Source of the DNA: Chryseobacterium sp. MYb7
GTDB lineage: Bacteria; Bacteroidota; Bacteroidia; Flavobacteriales; Weeksellaceae
NCBI RefSeq assembly: GCF_002979455.1
Contig: NZ_PCOU01000041.1
Span: forward strand, 1-34,001
Reading direction: 5' to 3'
DNA length: 34,001 nucleotides
The notes below the pieces were generated by a model. The model had not been told where the DNA came from. It ran no database searches and saw only the letters and a list, made by a program, of their open reading frames with translations. Each line of letters opens with the position of its first letter. The first letter of the stretch is position 1. A program made the translations under genes and the position numbers. Below are positions 25,396-33,590 of this stretch, in pieces.

Positions 25396-25492
25396 TGGGG
25401 AGAAATAATTAGGGTACGGGGTGTTATGTTGGAGGGTTGGAGAGTGAGAGGATAAAGGATTTGGGAATTGGGGTGCTTTTTTGAGGGAGCGT
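25396..25492. repeat. Purine/G-rich intergenic patch
   Basis: Contains GGGTACGGGGTG, GGAGGGTTGGAGAGTGAGAGG and GGGAATTGGGG. It stands out against A/T-rich flanks and shares words with the patches at 1-90 and 13978-14062. No gene is supported here, between the hcp3 control region and the tssR terminator. Confidence 0.4.
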
Positions 25493-25502
25493 GTTGGTAT
25501 GT

Positions 25503-25538
25503 TAAAAAAAAGCAGAAGTGTGTACTTCTGCTTTTAAT
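25503..25538 (-). terminator. Terminator of the tssO-P-R operon
   Basis: AAAAGCAGAAGT, GTGT loop, ACTTCTGCTTTT is a perfect 12-bp stem, followed on the minus strand by T residues. It lies 19 bp after the tssR stop. Confidence 0.9.
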
Positions 25539-25556
25539 ATTATGGAAATGAATTTC

Positions 25557-27962
25557 TTAATGTTTGGTATATTCCGGTTGTTCTGTCGGAATTCTTGATG
25601 GCGTAAAGTATTCATTCAGCCAGTAGAAAGTCTGCCCGTTCTGCTGAATCTTTACAGCAGGGTTATTTCTGTTGGCAAGCAATCTGTCTGCTAAATTCTT
25701 ATAGTGATGGAAATAATTCTTTACCGTCTCATTAGGAACGATTTTAGATTTTTTCCAGCCTTTCAGTTTATATTTAGCCATTAATTCTTCTTCAGAAAGA
25801 TCGAATCCCGTACTCATCCCAATAGCGTAAGACATTGGTAATTCGTAAAGCGCTCCTTTATCTAAGAATTTTATGGTTGGATTATATTTCTTAAGCAGTT
25901 TCACATATTCTTTCACTGCTCTTGCCTGATTAAAGTCCGGACGATCTGCCTGAGTATTTTTATATACTTCAGTGTAGAAAGCTTTCAGGTTATCATATTC
26001 AGATTCAGAAATAAGAATTCCTTTTTCTATTCCCGGTGTAAAATCTTTCAGTTCTTTTGGAATATACCCTTTCACAAGGAACGGGCTTCCGTAGTTAATC
26101 AGCTGTGCTGCAATTCCTGCCGAAACCGGATTGGTAAGTCCTGGATACAGATATTTGTATTTTAAATCAACATCTGTTCTTCCTGCTCCTACTGAAGAAT
26201 GGAAATATTCATTCAATGATTTATCAATAGTCTGATTGTCTAAGGTAACCTGAGAAATAAGGCTGTCTACAGATTTTTTCAGGAATCCCGGAGTCGTAAT
26301 ATCTCCTTTTTTAGGGAAAATAACGAATCCCTGAGACATACTCTGTTTAGGATAAGCCAATGAGAAGAACCCTTCGTCACCTTCCACCAAACTGAAATTA
26401 TTTTTGGTCAAAACATCATTTTGGTTGATGATCTTTTGTTTCTTAAGTTCCGCAATGTTTTTGGCTGTATTGGTCACAATATTTTCTGCCATCAATACAA
26501 AATCATTGTAATTATCTGATGATCTTGCACTGGTCTGGAACATGATCAGCCTTGCCTGAGCCTGCATTAACGAACTTATTACACTGTACATATTGCCGCT
26601 TTGATTAGCAGAAGTTCCTACCGTAACCACAATATTGGCTTCATCTGCAACGTTGGAAAGAAGGTTTCCTGCAGCAGTAAGAGCCTCTCCTACCGGCTGA
26701 TAGCCGTTATTGCTGGCGCAGTTCATTTCATTCGTTTTCTGATCAATAAACATAGTGATCTTGCTGTAATCTGAACTTAAGTTCGATACAGAAACGTTAT
26801 TTCCGCAAGGGTTGTTTTTGTATAAAACCACTCCATATTTAACATTGCTGAAATAAGATGGCTTCTCGAATCTAAGCTGAAGATCTTGTAGTAATGATTT
26901 TACAATAGGTGCATAAGGTGTGTTGGCTGCACTTACGTCTAATGCAAAAACAATATTGATATTTTTATCTTTTTCTGTGATTTCTCTGTAACGGTCAAAA
27001 TAAATAGGTTCTCCCAATACATTTGATACAAAGTTTTTGCTGTAATCTAAAATATTGGTAAAATATTTTGTTTTGGTATCCAGAGTAGGTGTTTCTTCCA
27101 GTGGAAGATTTACAGGAAAAATGTTCTCCAGCGGTGTTCTTTTGTTAACATCAGTAAGAAGAATAGCTGTTTTATTTTCTGCATCTGAAGCAGAACCACC
27201 AGGATGTCCTTCATGAATTCCCAGAGTGGTATCTGTAATTCCTGTCGTATTTTTCAGTTTGATAGCGGAACGTTCTCCCCAGCTGGAAATCACGTTGGAA
27301 CTCACCCATCCGTACAATCCTTTCCCAATGCTGTCTATATCAATGGAAGGTTTTTTACCTACTAAAAATCGTTTGTTGTTTTCTGCCTGTTTGTAGACAT
27401 ATACAATTTGTCCGTTTGGAATTTTTACATTGGCAGCTTCGATAAGGCTTGGTGAGTTGAAAACCATGATAGAGTCATTCTTATAGTATCTTTCAGCACT
27501 TCTTATCACCTCGCTGTTGTTAGGGACTACTGCAACTCTTACAGGATACCCTGTTTTTTCGCTTCTCAGGGCATTGTTCCAAAGAAGGAGATCTGATTCC
27601 TGAATCCAGCCATATGTTTTGATTGATTTTGACGAAACCTTTTTCATTAAAGCATCAGGTACATATTCTGCTACCTTTACCATTCCGTCCCTATGTTTTA
27701 AAACCATTAAAGGCTCAAGAAATTTCACTTCTTTGTAAGATTTCTCATCATCTTTATCCAAATAAGCTGTGTTTCTGGATCTGTCTGAAATAACAATCCA
27801 TGGAACTGACTTTTTAGGATAACCGTTTACGACAGGGGAAGCATCCACCTGACCGTATTGTGACGGCTCCGGGGTTTTCTTTGACGGCAGCTTTACCTGG
27901 CAACTCGTCAATAATACTGATAACCCTATATAATATGCTGCTAGAGGAAATTTATTATTCAT
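25557..27962 (-). CDS. tssR: T6SS lipoprotein TssR
   Basis: An 801-residue lipoprotein (lipobox LLTSC, Cys21) matching TssR, a component specific to the Bacteroidetes T6SS (subtype iii). Residues about 50-230 have SH3-like beta segments (WVISDRS, YGWIQESDLLLW, YGWVSSNVISSW). A von Willebrand A-like domain begins near 335 with NIVFALDVSAANTPY, where DVSAA departs from the usual DxSxS metal site, so metal binding may be reduced. The C-terminal 250 residues are charged and helical and end in a Pro/Glu-rich tail. It is the last gene of the operon that begins with the TssO-like genes (46-bp gap after the PKD protein), and it should lie in the periplasm or outer membrane as part of the envelope complex. 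Confidence 0.8.
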   Translation of the reverse strand: MNNKFPLAAYYIGLSVLLTSCQVKLPSKKTPEPSQYGQVDASPVVNGYPKKSVPWIVISDRSRNTAYLDKDDEKSYKEVKFLEPLMVLKHRDGMVKVAEYVPDALMKKVSSKSIKTYGWIQESDLLLWNNALRSEKTGYPVRVAVVPNNSEVIRSAERYYKNDSIMVFNSPSLIEAANVKIPNGQIVYVYKQAENNKRFLVGKKPSIDIDSIGKGLYGWVSSNVISSWGERSAIKLKNTTGITDTTLGIHEGHPGGSASDAENKTAILLTDVNKRTPLENIFPVNLPLEETPTLDTKTKYFTNILDYSKNFVSNVLGEPIYFDRYREITEKDKNINIVFALDVSAANTPYAPIVKSLLQDLQLRFEKPSYFSNVKYGVVLYKNNPCGNNVSVSNLSSDYSKITMFIDQKTNEMNCASNNGYQPVGEALTAAGNLLSNVADEANIVVTVGTSANQSGNMYSVISSLMQAQARLIMFQTSARSSDNYNDFVLMAENIVTNTAKNIAELKKQKIINQNDVLTKNNFSLVEGDEGFFSLAYPKQSMSQGFVIFPKKGDITTPGFLKKSVDSLISQVTLDNQTIDKSLNEYFHSSVGAGRTDVDLKYKYLYPGLTNPVSAGIAAQLINYGSPFLVKGYIPKELKDFTPGIEKGILISESEYDNLKAFYTEVYKNTQADRPDFNQARAVKEYVKLLKKYNPTIKFLDKGALYELPMSYAIGMSTGFDLSEEELMAKYKLKGWKKSKIVPNETVKNYFHHYKNLADRLLANRNNPAVKIQQNGQTFYWLNEYFTPSRIPTEQPEYTKH

Positions 27963-28008
27963 CCTATTTTATCTTTAATGATTGGCGCATCCGTAAAATC
28001 GGATGATA

Positions 28009-28920
28009 TTATTTGCTTTGATTGATTTCTACTTTAGTTACACAGTTCTGTGTATCATCCAGGTTTACTTTTACCGTCTGAATCACAGTATTTTTGTCAA
28101 ACTGCAGCCCTGCACAGTACATGTAGAAGTTATTCACTTTGCTGTCATTCACCTTTACAACGGTGTTTTCATTGTTACACAGATAGGTTTTCAACAGATA
28201 ATTGTAATGCATATTGAAGCTGTTTCCATTCGCAATCTGCTGCAGGTGATATTTAAAATCGTTATCTACTTTTGCATAAGAATCTTCTACCGATACTTCC
28301 TCTTCAGCAAGAGCATCATAAGCAGGAAGAATTTTGATACGGTGGTAGATAGGCTCCTGGGTTTCTTCAGTATATAGAGTTACTATGTAATCTCCGGGTT
28401 TTTTATAAGAATAGAAGGTAAACTTATCTTTAGAATCTGTATTTCCTGTTTCTCCGAATTTCCATGCAAATTGTTTTGCTTCGGAAACGGCACGGAAAGG
28501 TACATTTTCATTTTGCATAGCCTGAGAAGCCGCTTCGATAGTAGTCGTACTTTTTGCTGTATCTTTTGCTTTCTGAACGCTTCTTGCGCTTACCATTACA
28601 GGGAAAGATTTCGTGTACTTATTGTCAACGATCAAACTTACCTGATAGTATCCCGGTTTATTATAGAAATGAATCCCGCTGTTTTTGTCTGAAGTAGTAC
28701 CGTCTCCGAAATTCCATCTTTTGGTTTTCGCAAACTGGGTCTTATCTTCGAATAAAAGCGTGTCTCCTACCGCCAGTGAAGACGGATAAACCACTCCAAC
28801 AATATCATCAGCAGAATGGATTACCTTTTTCTGCAGCCATAGTGCAACCAGTGCCGCAATGAGCAGAGTTGCCACTACACCAATAATAATGTTCTTTTTG
28901 TTCTTTTGAAAATAATTCAT
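28009..28920 (-). CDS. tssP: PKD-domain T6SS membrane protein (TssP-like)
   Basis: A 303-residue inner-membrane protein. One N-terminal membrane segment (about residues 10-28) anchors a periplasmic part with two PKD-type beta-sandwich repeats: the first with KRWNFGDGTTSDK and FYNKPGYYQVSLIV (about 45-110), the second with FAWKFGETGNTDSKD and SYKKPGDYIVTLY (about 145-200). WNFGDGT and KPGxYxVxL are PKD hallmarks. The last 90 residues contain two Cys and are not assigned. The place between TssO-like genes and tssR fits TssP of the Bacteroidetes system; I base the name on context and architecture. A small hairpin (CATCCG/CGGATG, about 27988-28005) lies in the gap before tssR. Confidence 0.65.
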   Translation of the reverse strand: MNYFQKNKKNIIIGVVATLLIAALVALWLQKKVIHSADDIVGVVYPSSLAVGDTLLFEDKTQFAKTKRWNFGDGTTSDKNSGIHFYNKPGYYQVSLIVDNKYTKSFPVMVSARSVQKAKDTAKSTTTIEAASQAMQNENVPFRAVSEAKQFAWKFGETGNTDSKDKFTFYSYKKPGDYIVTLYTEETQEPIYHRIKILPAYDALAEEEVSVEDSYAKVDNDFKYHLQQIANGNSFNMHYNYLLKTYLCNNENTVVKVNDSKVNNFYMYCAGLQFDKNTVIQTVKVNLDDTQNCVTKVEINQSK

Positions 28921-28969
28921 AGTTAATAATTGTGATGTGTTTTATGTAAAGTTCCTAGTATTTCTTGGC

Positions 28970-29494
28970 TTACTGCATTCTTGCTTTCAGATCTTGCTCT
29001 CGCTGATAAAGCTTATTCTGCTTATCTTTAAATCCTATTCTGCATTCATCTACCTGTTTCTGGAAAATCTTAATGTCTTCTGAGGTTGTTGAAATTACTT
29101 TTTTGTCATCAAAGTACATTTTATAGAATTTGGCGATCTGAGGGTAGGCATCTTTTCGGATATCTACTACATCAGTCCCGTTAAAATAGCTGTTAAGGTC
29201 ATTAACGCCCAGCTGAATATTGTTTTCCACAAAAGGCTGTGGACCATCATTAGTAAGCTTGGTGATCATGGCATAAGTACTGTCCATGATAGGTATAACC
29301 ACTTTTTGGTGCTGCTCAAATTCAGCTTTCTGCTCCAGATTCTGAATTCCTCTAACATCTTCATCAGAAAAGGGAGATACAAATCCTTTTAAAAAGATGA
29401 CTCCCAAAAATAACATCGCCGTCACAAGCATCAGTATTAAATAAAAAAACTGATAATGCCTTTCTTTTTTAGATAGTGTGATTTGTCCTTGCAT
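28970..29494 (-). CDS. TssO-like T6SS membrane protein, second copy
   Basis: A 174-residue protein with one N-terminal membrane segment (about residues 17-37) and a periplasmic helical remainder ending in a coiled region (FQKQVDECRIGFKDKQNKLY). It resembles the preceding gene product in design: a membrane anchor, then a DSTYAMITKL-like block, and a DEC motif near the end. I infer a paralogue of TssO, a Bacteroidetes-specific T6SS component. The spacing from the upstream gene is 12 bp. The PKD gene follows after 49 bp. It might instead be a distinct family of the same operon. Confidence 0.6.
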   Translation of the reverse strand: MQGQITLSKKERHYQFFYLILMLVTAMLFLGVIFLKGFVSPFSDEDVRGIQNLEQKAEFEQHQKVVIPIMDSTYAMITKLTNDGPQPFVENNIQLGVNDLNSYFNGTDVVDIRKDAYPQIAKFYKMYFDDKKVISTTSEDIKIFQKQVDECRIGFKDKQNKLYQREQDLKARMQ

Positions 29495-29506
29495 TGCTTT
29501 TCTTTT

Positions 29507-30043
29507 TTATCTTCTTCTTTTACTTCCTGTGAAATTTCTTGTAGGGTCTTTTCTAAGCTCGTTGTTGGTCACTTTTATTTTACCCATACATTCATCCAGA
29601 TCCCTTAAGACGGTTTTCTTCTGGTACTCTACTTCGATGATCTTGGCTTTTAAAGTCATCATCGGTACAATCTGCTTCATCAGTATAGCGTAATGCTTAA
29701 AGCTTTGGGCACTGTCTTTACCCATAATATTTTTAGCATCTCTCACGTTATCCATAATGCTGGTTCTGAGAAATACATCATTCTCCACCTTATTGATACT
29801 AAGCTGGTTCATTTTGTCGTAAATATCATCAATGTGGTCTCTCAGTACGTCACTTCGAAGCATCAGTTCTTTATAGGCTTCAGCTTCCCGGCTGATCCCT
29901 TCCCGTTGTATATCATAACTCTTAAAGAAGAGAAATAAACACGAAAAAGTGACAACCGACAAAACGACAAAAGACAGAATAAACTTCCAAATGCCTATTC
30001 TGACGTCAGATTTGTTTAATTTTTTTTCCCTGTTAGAAGACAT
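29507..30043 (-). CDS. tssO: T6SS transmembrane protein TssO
   Basis: A 178-residue inner-membrane protein. MSSNREKKLNKSDVRIGIWK precedes one membrane segment (about 21-41); the rest is periplasmic, Lys/Glu-rich and helical, ending in a basic tail (GSKRRR). This fits TssO of the Bacteroidetes system, by pattern and because it opens the tssO-P-R operon. ATG 30043 is preferred to the far upstream TTG-type start at 30094, whose extra residues are Phe-rich and pass through an A run. The gene diverges from a LuxR-type regulator, with about 180 bp of shared control region. Confidence 0.65.
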   Translation of the reverse strand: MSSNREKKLNKSDVRIGIWKFILSFVVLSVVTFSCLFLFFKSYDIQREGISREAEAYKELMLRSDVLRDHIDDIYDKMNQLSINKVENDVFLRTSIMDNVRDAKNIMGKDSAQSFKHYAILMKQIVPMMTLKAKIIEVEYQKKTVLRDLDECMGKIKVTNNELRKDPTRNFTGSKRRR

Positions 30044-30222
30044 AATTTGCGATTTGTTTGGCCTGTGAAAATATAAAAAAAAAATTTTATGCACAATACG
30101 TAATTTCCCCAGACCTGTTTCGTGAAAACCCTGATTAAATTAATATTAATTTCCTCTTTGATAAGTTTTTCATACATTAGACCTCTAAATTTTGAATATC
30201 ATTCGCCAAATCGATATTAAGA
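30044..30222. promoter_or_regulatory. Divergent control region, tssO operon and LuxR-type regulator
   Basis: The 179-bp A/T-rich gap must hold both promoters. On the plus strand CATACATTAG (30171-30180) holds a one-mismatch -7 box. I see no copy of the hcp-type dyads here and no clear -33 pair. The divergent layout suggests that the regulator may act on this region. Confidence 0.4.
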
Positions 30223-30894
30223 ATGAGTAAAATATTATCTAATACCGTGCGTTTTTCTATTGCTGACAGTGATTTTTATTTTAAAAAAATAATGATCAAA
30301 ACACTGATGGAAAACCCTTTCTATATGCTTCTGAATGACTGTAACAATGGGCATGAGCTTGTGAACAGAATCTACAGAAGACAGGAAGATGTGTTTATTA
30401 TAGAACTCTTTATGCCGGTATTAAGCGGAATTGAAGCCATCAAATACATCAGAAAAAACAATACGGAAACACCTATTATCACTTATTCCGGGACTTACCA
30501 GGAGGATATGGCGGAAATTCTTTCCAAAATTCCCAATATTTATTACTGTCAGAAGAAAAGTACCATTATAAAGGATATTATCAAAGGAAGTATAGCTTCC
30601 GACGATTTTGATTACAGTGCTTATTCTAAGGAGTGGGAGCAGCAACCACTTGCTGTACAGGAATACATGGACAGGCAGAAAAAAGGACAGGAAGAGCTTT
30701 CTCCGTCTGAAATACAGCTGATGAGATTCTGCTATGAAGGTTTCAGTAATAAAGAAATTGCAGAAAAGCTCAATCTGAGTACGAGAACTATTGATACTTA
30801 TATCAACCGCCTTACAGAAAAGCTAGGATTAAAAACCAAGCTTCATCTTATCCGATTCTGTGTAGAAAATGGATATTACAATTCCAGTTTATAA
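30223..30894 (+). CDS. LuxR/NarL-type response regulator with Glu at the phospho-acceptor site
   Basis: A 223-residue regulator. An N-terminal receiver (about 8-125) keeps acidic residues in SIADSD (Asp15, Asp17), but the phospho-acceptor position reads IIELFMP: Glu61 stands where Asp is required. TYSG (87-90) and CQKKS (Lys111/112) match the other receiver positions. The GerE-type HTH is at about 157-215 (LSPSEIQLMRFCYEGFSNKEIAEKLNLSTRTIDTYI). Asp-to-Glu at this site often imitates the phosphorylated state, so the protein may be constitutively active or respond to another signal. No histidine kinase gene is next to it. It diverges from the tssO operon and is a good candidate regulator of the T6SS, which is inference. 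Confidence 0.85.
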   Translation: MSKILSNTVRFSIADSDFYFKKIMIKTLMENPFYMLLNDCNNGHELVNRIYRRQEDVFIIELFMPVLSGIEAIKYIRKNNTETPIITYSGTYQEDMAEILSKIPNIYYCQKKSTIIKDIIKGSIASDDFDYSAYSKEWEQQPLAVQEYMDRQKKGQEELSPSEIQLMRFCYEGFSNKEIAEKLNLSTRTIDTYINRLTEKLGLKTKLHLIRFCVENGYYNSSL

Positions 30895-31150
30895 AAAAAT
30901 CTGAGTGAGTATTTACCATCTTAAATTCCGGATCACTGATGGAGCCGGATGAGGGCACATTAATTTTTTAAATAAAAGTAAGAAAACCCTCCAGAGCCTA
31001 TTTCTACAGGCATTTATTAAATTTTGTTCATTATTTTTTTGTATCTTTATCCCGTTACATTATTTTATTGTTAAATTATTGCCAGCCCGCCTTAATATAG
31101 CATACACATTAAAAGCTCAACGATTTGAATAAAAATATTTTGCCACTAAT
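30895..31150. other. Intergenic region before the HU gene
   Basis: No gene seen. A weak CCGG...CCGG pairing lies at about 30928-30948 and a weak GCCT/AGGC one near 30998-31013; neither has a convincing terminator form. The last part leads into the HU promoter. Confidence 0.35.
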
Positions 31151-31182
31151 TTGCTAGTATTCAATTTTTTTAACTAAATTTG
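31151..31182 (+). promoter_or_regulatory. Promoter of the HU gene (-33 TTG, -7 TAAATTTG)
   Basis: TTG at 31151-31153 and TAAATTTG at 31175-31182, with a 21-nt spacer, are a full match to the flavobacterial consensus TTG-N17-23-TAnnTTTG. It is the best promoter in the window. Transcription should start near 31189. Confidence 0.8.
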
Positions 31183-31213
31183 CACACCTAAAATTTAAAA
31201 TTAAAATAAGGAA

Positions 31214-31504
31214 ATGACAAAGGCAGAATTGGTAAACACCATCTCAAATAAGTTGGGAACAGAAAAGAATGAAACACAGAAAGTTGTAGAAGCTTTTATG
31301 CAGGAGATCAGAACTTCTATGTATAATGGGGATAACGTTTATCTAAGAGGTTTTGGATCTTTTATCATTAAAACAAGAGCTGCTAAAACAGGAAGAAATA
31401 TTTCTAAGAACACTGCAATTGAGATTCCTGCTCATAACATTCCTGCTTTCAAACCTTCAAAATCTTTTGTAGAGAAAGTAAAAACTAAAGTTGCAGTAAA
31501 ATAA
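31214..31504 (+). CDS. HU family DNA-binding protein
   Basis: A 96-residue nucleoid protein of the HU/IHF family. MTKAELVNTISNKLG opens the helical dimer part; NVYLRGFGSFIIKTRAAKTGRNISKNTAIEIPAHNIPAFKPSKSF is the beta-arm that grips DNA, with the PAHNIPAFKP block in place of the usual P-x-x-x-x-P-x-F-K-x-G. It bends and compacts DNA without sequence preference. It has a strong promoter 32 nt upstream and is followed after 43 bp by a gene for a tiny basic protein, probably on the same transcript. Confidence 0.95.
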   Translation: MTKAELVNTISNKLGTEKNETQKVVEAFMQEIRTSMYNGDNVYLRGFGSFIIKTRAAKTGRNISKNTAIEIPAHNIPAFKPSKSFVEKVKTKVAVK

Positions 31505-31547
31505 GAACATTAACTGAATATTAACTAGTTACTAAAAAATTAAAATT

Positions 31548-31637
31548 ATGCCAAGCGGAAAGAAAAGAAAAAGACACAAGGTTGCTACTCACAAAAGAAA
31601 GAAAAGAAGAAGAGCAAACAGACATAAGAAAAAATAA
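31548..31637 (+). CDS. 29-residue highly basic small protein
   Basis: This short frame reads MPSGKKRKRHKVATH followed by KRKKRRRANRHKKK. Seventeen of 29 residues are Lys or Arg, plus three His. I recognise this kind of peptide as a conserved small basic protein of Bacteroidetes found near HU and the ribonuclease G gene; its function is not known to me. The charge points to RNA or ribosome binding, and it may be a tiny ribosomal or ribosome-associated protein, which I infer only. It shares the HU transcript and ends before a strong terminator. Confidence 0.75.
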   Translation: MPSGKKRKRHKVATHKRKKRRRANRHKKK

Positions 31638-31666
31638 TCTCTCTTTTCGAGATTTACAATATAATA

Positions 31667-31714
31667 ATATAGTTGGTGGATTTAAATTCTTAAAGTTCAC
31701 TAACTATATTTTTG
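31667..31714 (+). terminator. Terminator of the HU-small basic protein unit
   Basis: ATATAGTTGGTG (31667-31678) pairs with CACTAACTATAT (31698-31709), 12 bp with one G-U, followed by TTTTTG. A smaller hairpin without a T run (AATCTC/GAGATT, 31636-31654) overlaps the small gene's stop. The 155 bp after this, to 31869, show no gene. Confidence 0.8.
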
Positions 31715-31869
31715 TTTGCAACTATAAGATTCCTTGGAAAGCGGAGGGTTTCCAATATTATTTTAATAAACATATAATGGTTTTCATTCAAAATCCTTAT
31801 ATTTAATAGATGAATTAATCTAGAAAAACATCCACTTCCTATAATCTTAACAATTTTATCTTATTAAAA

Positions 31870-33429
31870 ATGAAGAAAGAACTAATAGTTTCGCATGAAG
31901 ATGATCTTACAAAGATTGCACTGCTGGAAGACGGAAGACTATGTGAACTTCATGAGCAAGAGGACAAAAGCGATTTTATAGTTGGAGATCTGTTTATAGG
32001 AAAAGTAAAAAAACTAGCCCCCAATCTGAATGCAGCATTCGTAAGCATTGGATATGACAAGGATGCATTTCTGCATTATCAGGATCTGGGACCTCAGTAT
32101 CTTACATACAGAAAGTTTTTAAAAGATACTATTTCTAAAAAACAAAGCACTTCGAGCTTAAAAAATTTCGAGATACAACCCGAAATAGACAAAAACGGAA
32201 CAGTAGACAAAGTAATTGCTAAAGATGATCTTGTTCTACTGCAAATTACCAAAGAACCAATTTCTACAAAAGGCCCGAGAATTTCTACCCAGATTTCATT
32301 AACAGGGCGTTTTCTGGTTTTAATTCCTTTTGATAATAAAGTTTCCATTTCCAAAAAGGTCAGAAGCTTTGAGGAAAAAGAAAGATTAAGAACTCTTATC
32401 GACAGTATTAAACCTGAAGGTTTCGGAGTCATTATCAGAACTGTAGCGGAAGGAAAAAAAGTAGCAGACCTTCATAATGATATGAACCAGCTGGTTCAGA
32501 AATGGGAAAGCACTTTTAAAAACATCCAGAGAAATAAAGTTCCGTCTAAAGTTTTAAGCGAAGAAGACAAAGCTTCAGCTATTTTAAGAGACAATTTTAA
32601 TCAGGATTTCGTGAATATCATCTGCGATGACGAGCAAATGGTGAATGAAATGACAAATTACGTGCAAGTAATTGCTCCTGAAAAGAAAAATATTGTCCAG
32701 TTTTACGATTCCCATATTCCTCTTCTGGAATATTACAATGTTGAAAAACAGCTTAAACAGAGCTTCGGAAAACACGTTAACATTCCGAGTTCCAAAGGAG
32801 CCTATCTTGTTATTGAACACACAGAAGCCCTTCACGTAGTTGATGTGAACTCCGGTAATAATATTACCACCGGAACAGCTGTCAACAAAGAGCATGCACT
32901 GAAAGTGAACAAAATGGCCGCTACTGAAATCGCAAGACAACTTCGCCTCCGCGATATGGGAGGAATCATTGTAATCGATTTCATAGACATGCCAAATTCT
33001 GATCACAGAAGAGATCTTTACGAGCATCTGAAAGAGGAAATGAAGCGCGACAAAGCACGCCACAAAATCCTTCCTCCTAGTAAATTTGGTCTGATCCAGA
33101 TCACCAGACAAAGAAACCGTCCGGAAAAGCAGATCGATACCAAAGAAGAAAACCCGAACAAAGACGGAGAAATTGTAGCTCCAATTGTTATCGTGGAAAG
33201 AATGGGTGAAACCTTAAGAAACATCCTGCAGAAAGAAAAAGGAAAAATCTACCTGCACGTACACCCATTTGTGGAAGCCTACCTTACAAAAGGCATTAAA
33301 AGTATCCAGATGAAATGGTTTATCAAATACAAAAAATGGGTAACCATTGTTCCAAGAGATTCTTTTAAATATTTAGAATACAAAATCTACAATGCCAAAA
33401 AAGAAGAATTGATAGAATTCTCTAATTAA
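31870..33429 (+). CDS. rng: Ribonuclease E/G family endoribonuclease
   Basis: A 519-residue RNase G-type enzyme for 5'-end-dependent cleavage in rRNA maturation and mRNA decay. The S1 domain covers about 35-120 (VGDLFIGKVKKLAPNLNAAFVSIGYDKDAFLH). The DNase I-like catalytic domain has the two magnesium-binding Asp: Asp325 in HVVDVNSG and Asp370 in IVIDFIDM, 45 residues apart as in E. coli RNase E (303 and 346). The CPxCxG zinc-link is absent: the segment after QITRQRNRPE contains no Cys. There is no long C-terminal scaffold, so it is closer to RNase G than RNase E. ATG 31870 is the start. Its terminator follows at once. Confidence 0.93.
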   Translation: MKKELIVSHEDDLTKIALLEDGRLCELHEQEDKSDFIVGDLFIGKVKKLAPNLNAAFVSIGYDKDAFLHYQDLGPQYLTYRKFLKDTISKKQSTSSLKNFEIQPEIDKNGTVDKVIAKDDLVLLQITKEPISTKGPRISTQISLTGRFLVLIPFDNKVSISKKVRSFEEKERLRTLIDSIKPEGFGVIIRTVAEGKKVADLHNDMNQLVQKWESTFKNIQRNKVPSKVLSEEDKASAILRDNFNQDFVNIICDDEQMVNEMTNYVQVIAPEKKNIVQFYDSHIPLLEYYNVEKQLKQSFGKHVNIPSSKGAYLVIEHTEALHVVDVNSGNNITTGTAVNKEHALKVNKMAATEIARQLRLRDMGGIIVIDFIDMPNSDHRRDLYEHLKEEMKRDKARHKILPPSKFGLIQITRQRNRPEKQIDTKEENPNKDGEIVAPIVIVERMGETLRNILQKEKGKIYLHVHPFVEAYLTKGIKSIQMKWFIKYKKWVTIVPRDSFKYLEYKIYNAKKEELIEFSN

Positions 33430-33436
33430 AAAATTT

Positions 33437-33467
33437 AAAACCTTCAGTTTTCTGAAGGTTTTTTTAT
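33437..33467 (+). terminator. Terminator, ribonuclease G gene
   Basis: AAAACCTTCAG, TTTT, CTGAAGGTTTT is an 11-bp perfect stem followed by more T residues. Confidence 0.9.
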
Positions 33468-33505
33468 TTTGATTTTCAACCATTTACCAAGATATAATAT
33501 GTAAG

Positions 33506-33527
33506 TGATATGTGTGTGATATGTGTG
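33506..33527. repeat. Two 11-bp tandem repeats
   Basis: TGATATGTGTG occurs twice in direct succession, 64 bp upstream of the delta-60-repeat gene. It could be a helically phased regulator site or simple slippage. Confidence 0.4.
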
Positions 33528-33590
33528 TAGTAGGTTGATTTTTTCATATTTCAATAATTTTTTATCACTTTGCATTGAAATACACACAAT

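Noticed and set aside
31548..31637. Ribosomal protein bTHX
   Set aside because: Similar size and charge, but the sequence lacks the usual MGKGDxxTxRGK start of that family.
31582..31806. 74-codon plus-strand frame after HU
   Set aside because: It is the out-of-frame shadow of the 29-residue basic protein and then passes through a terminator stem.
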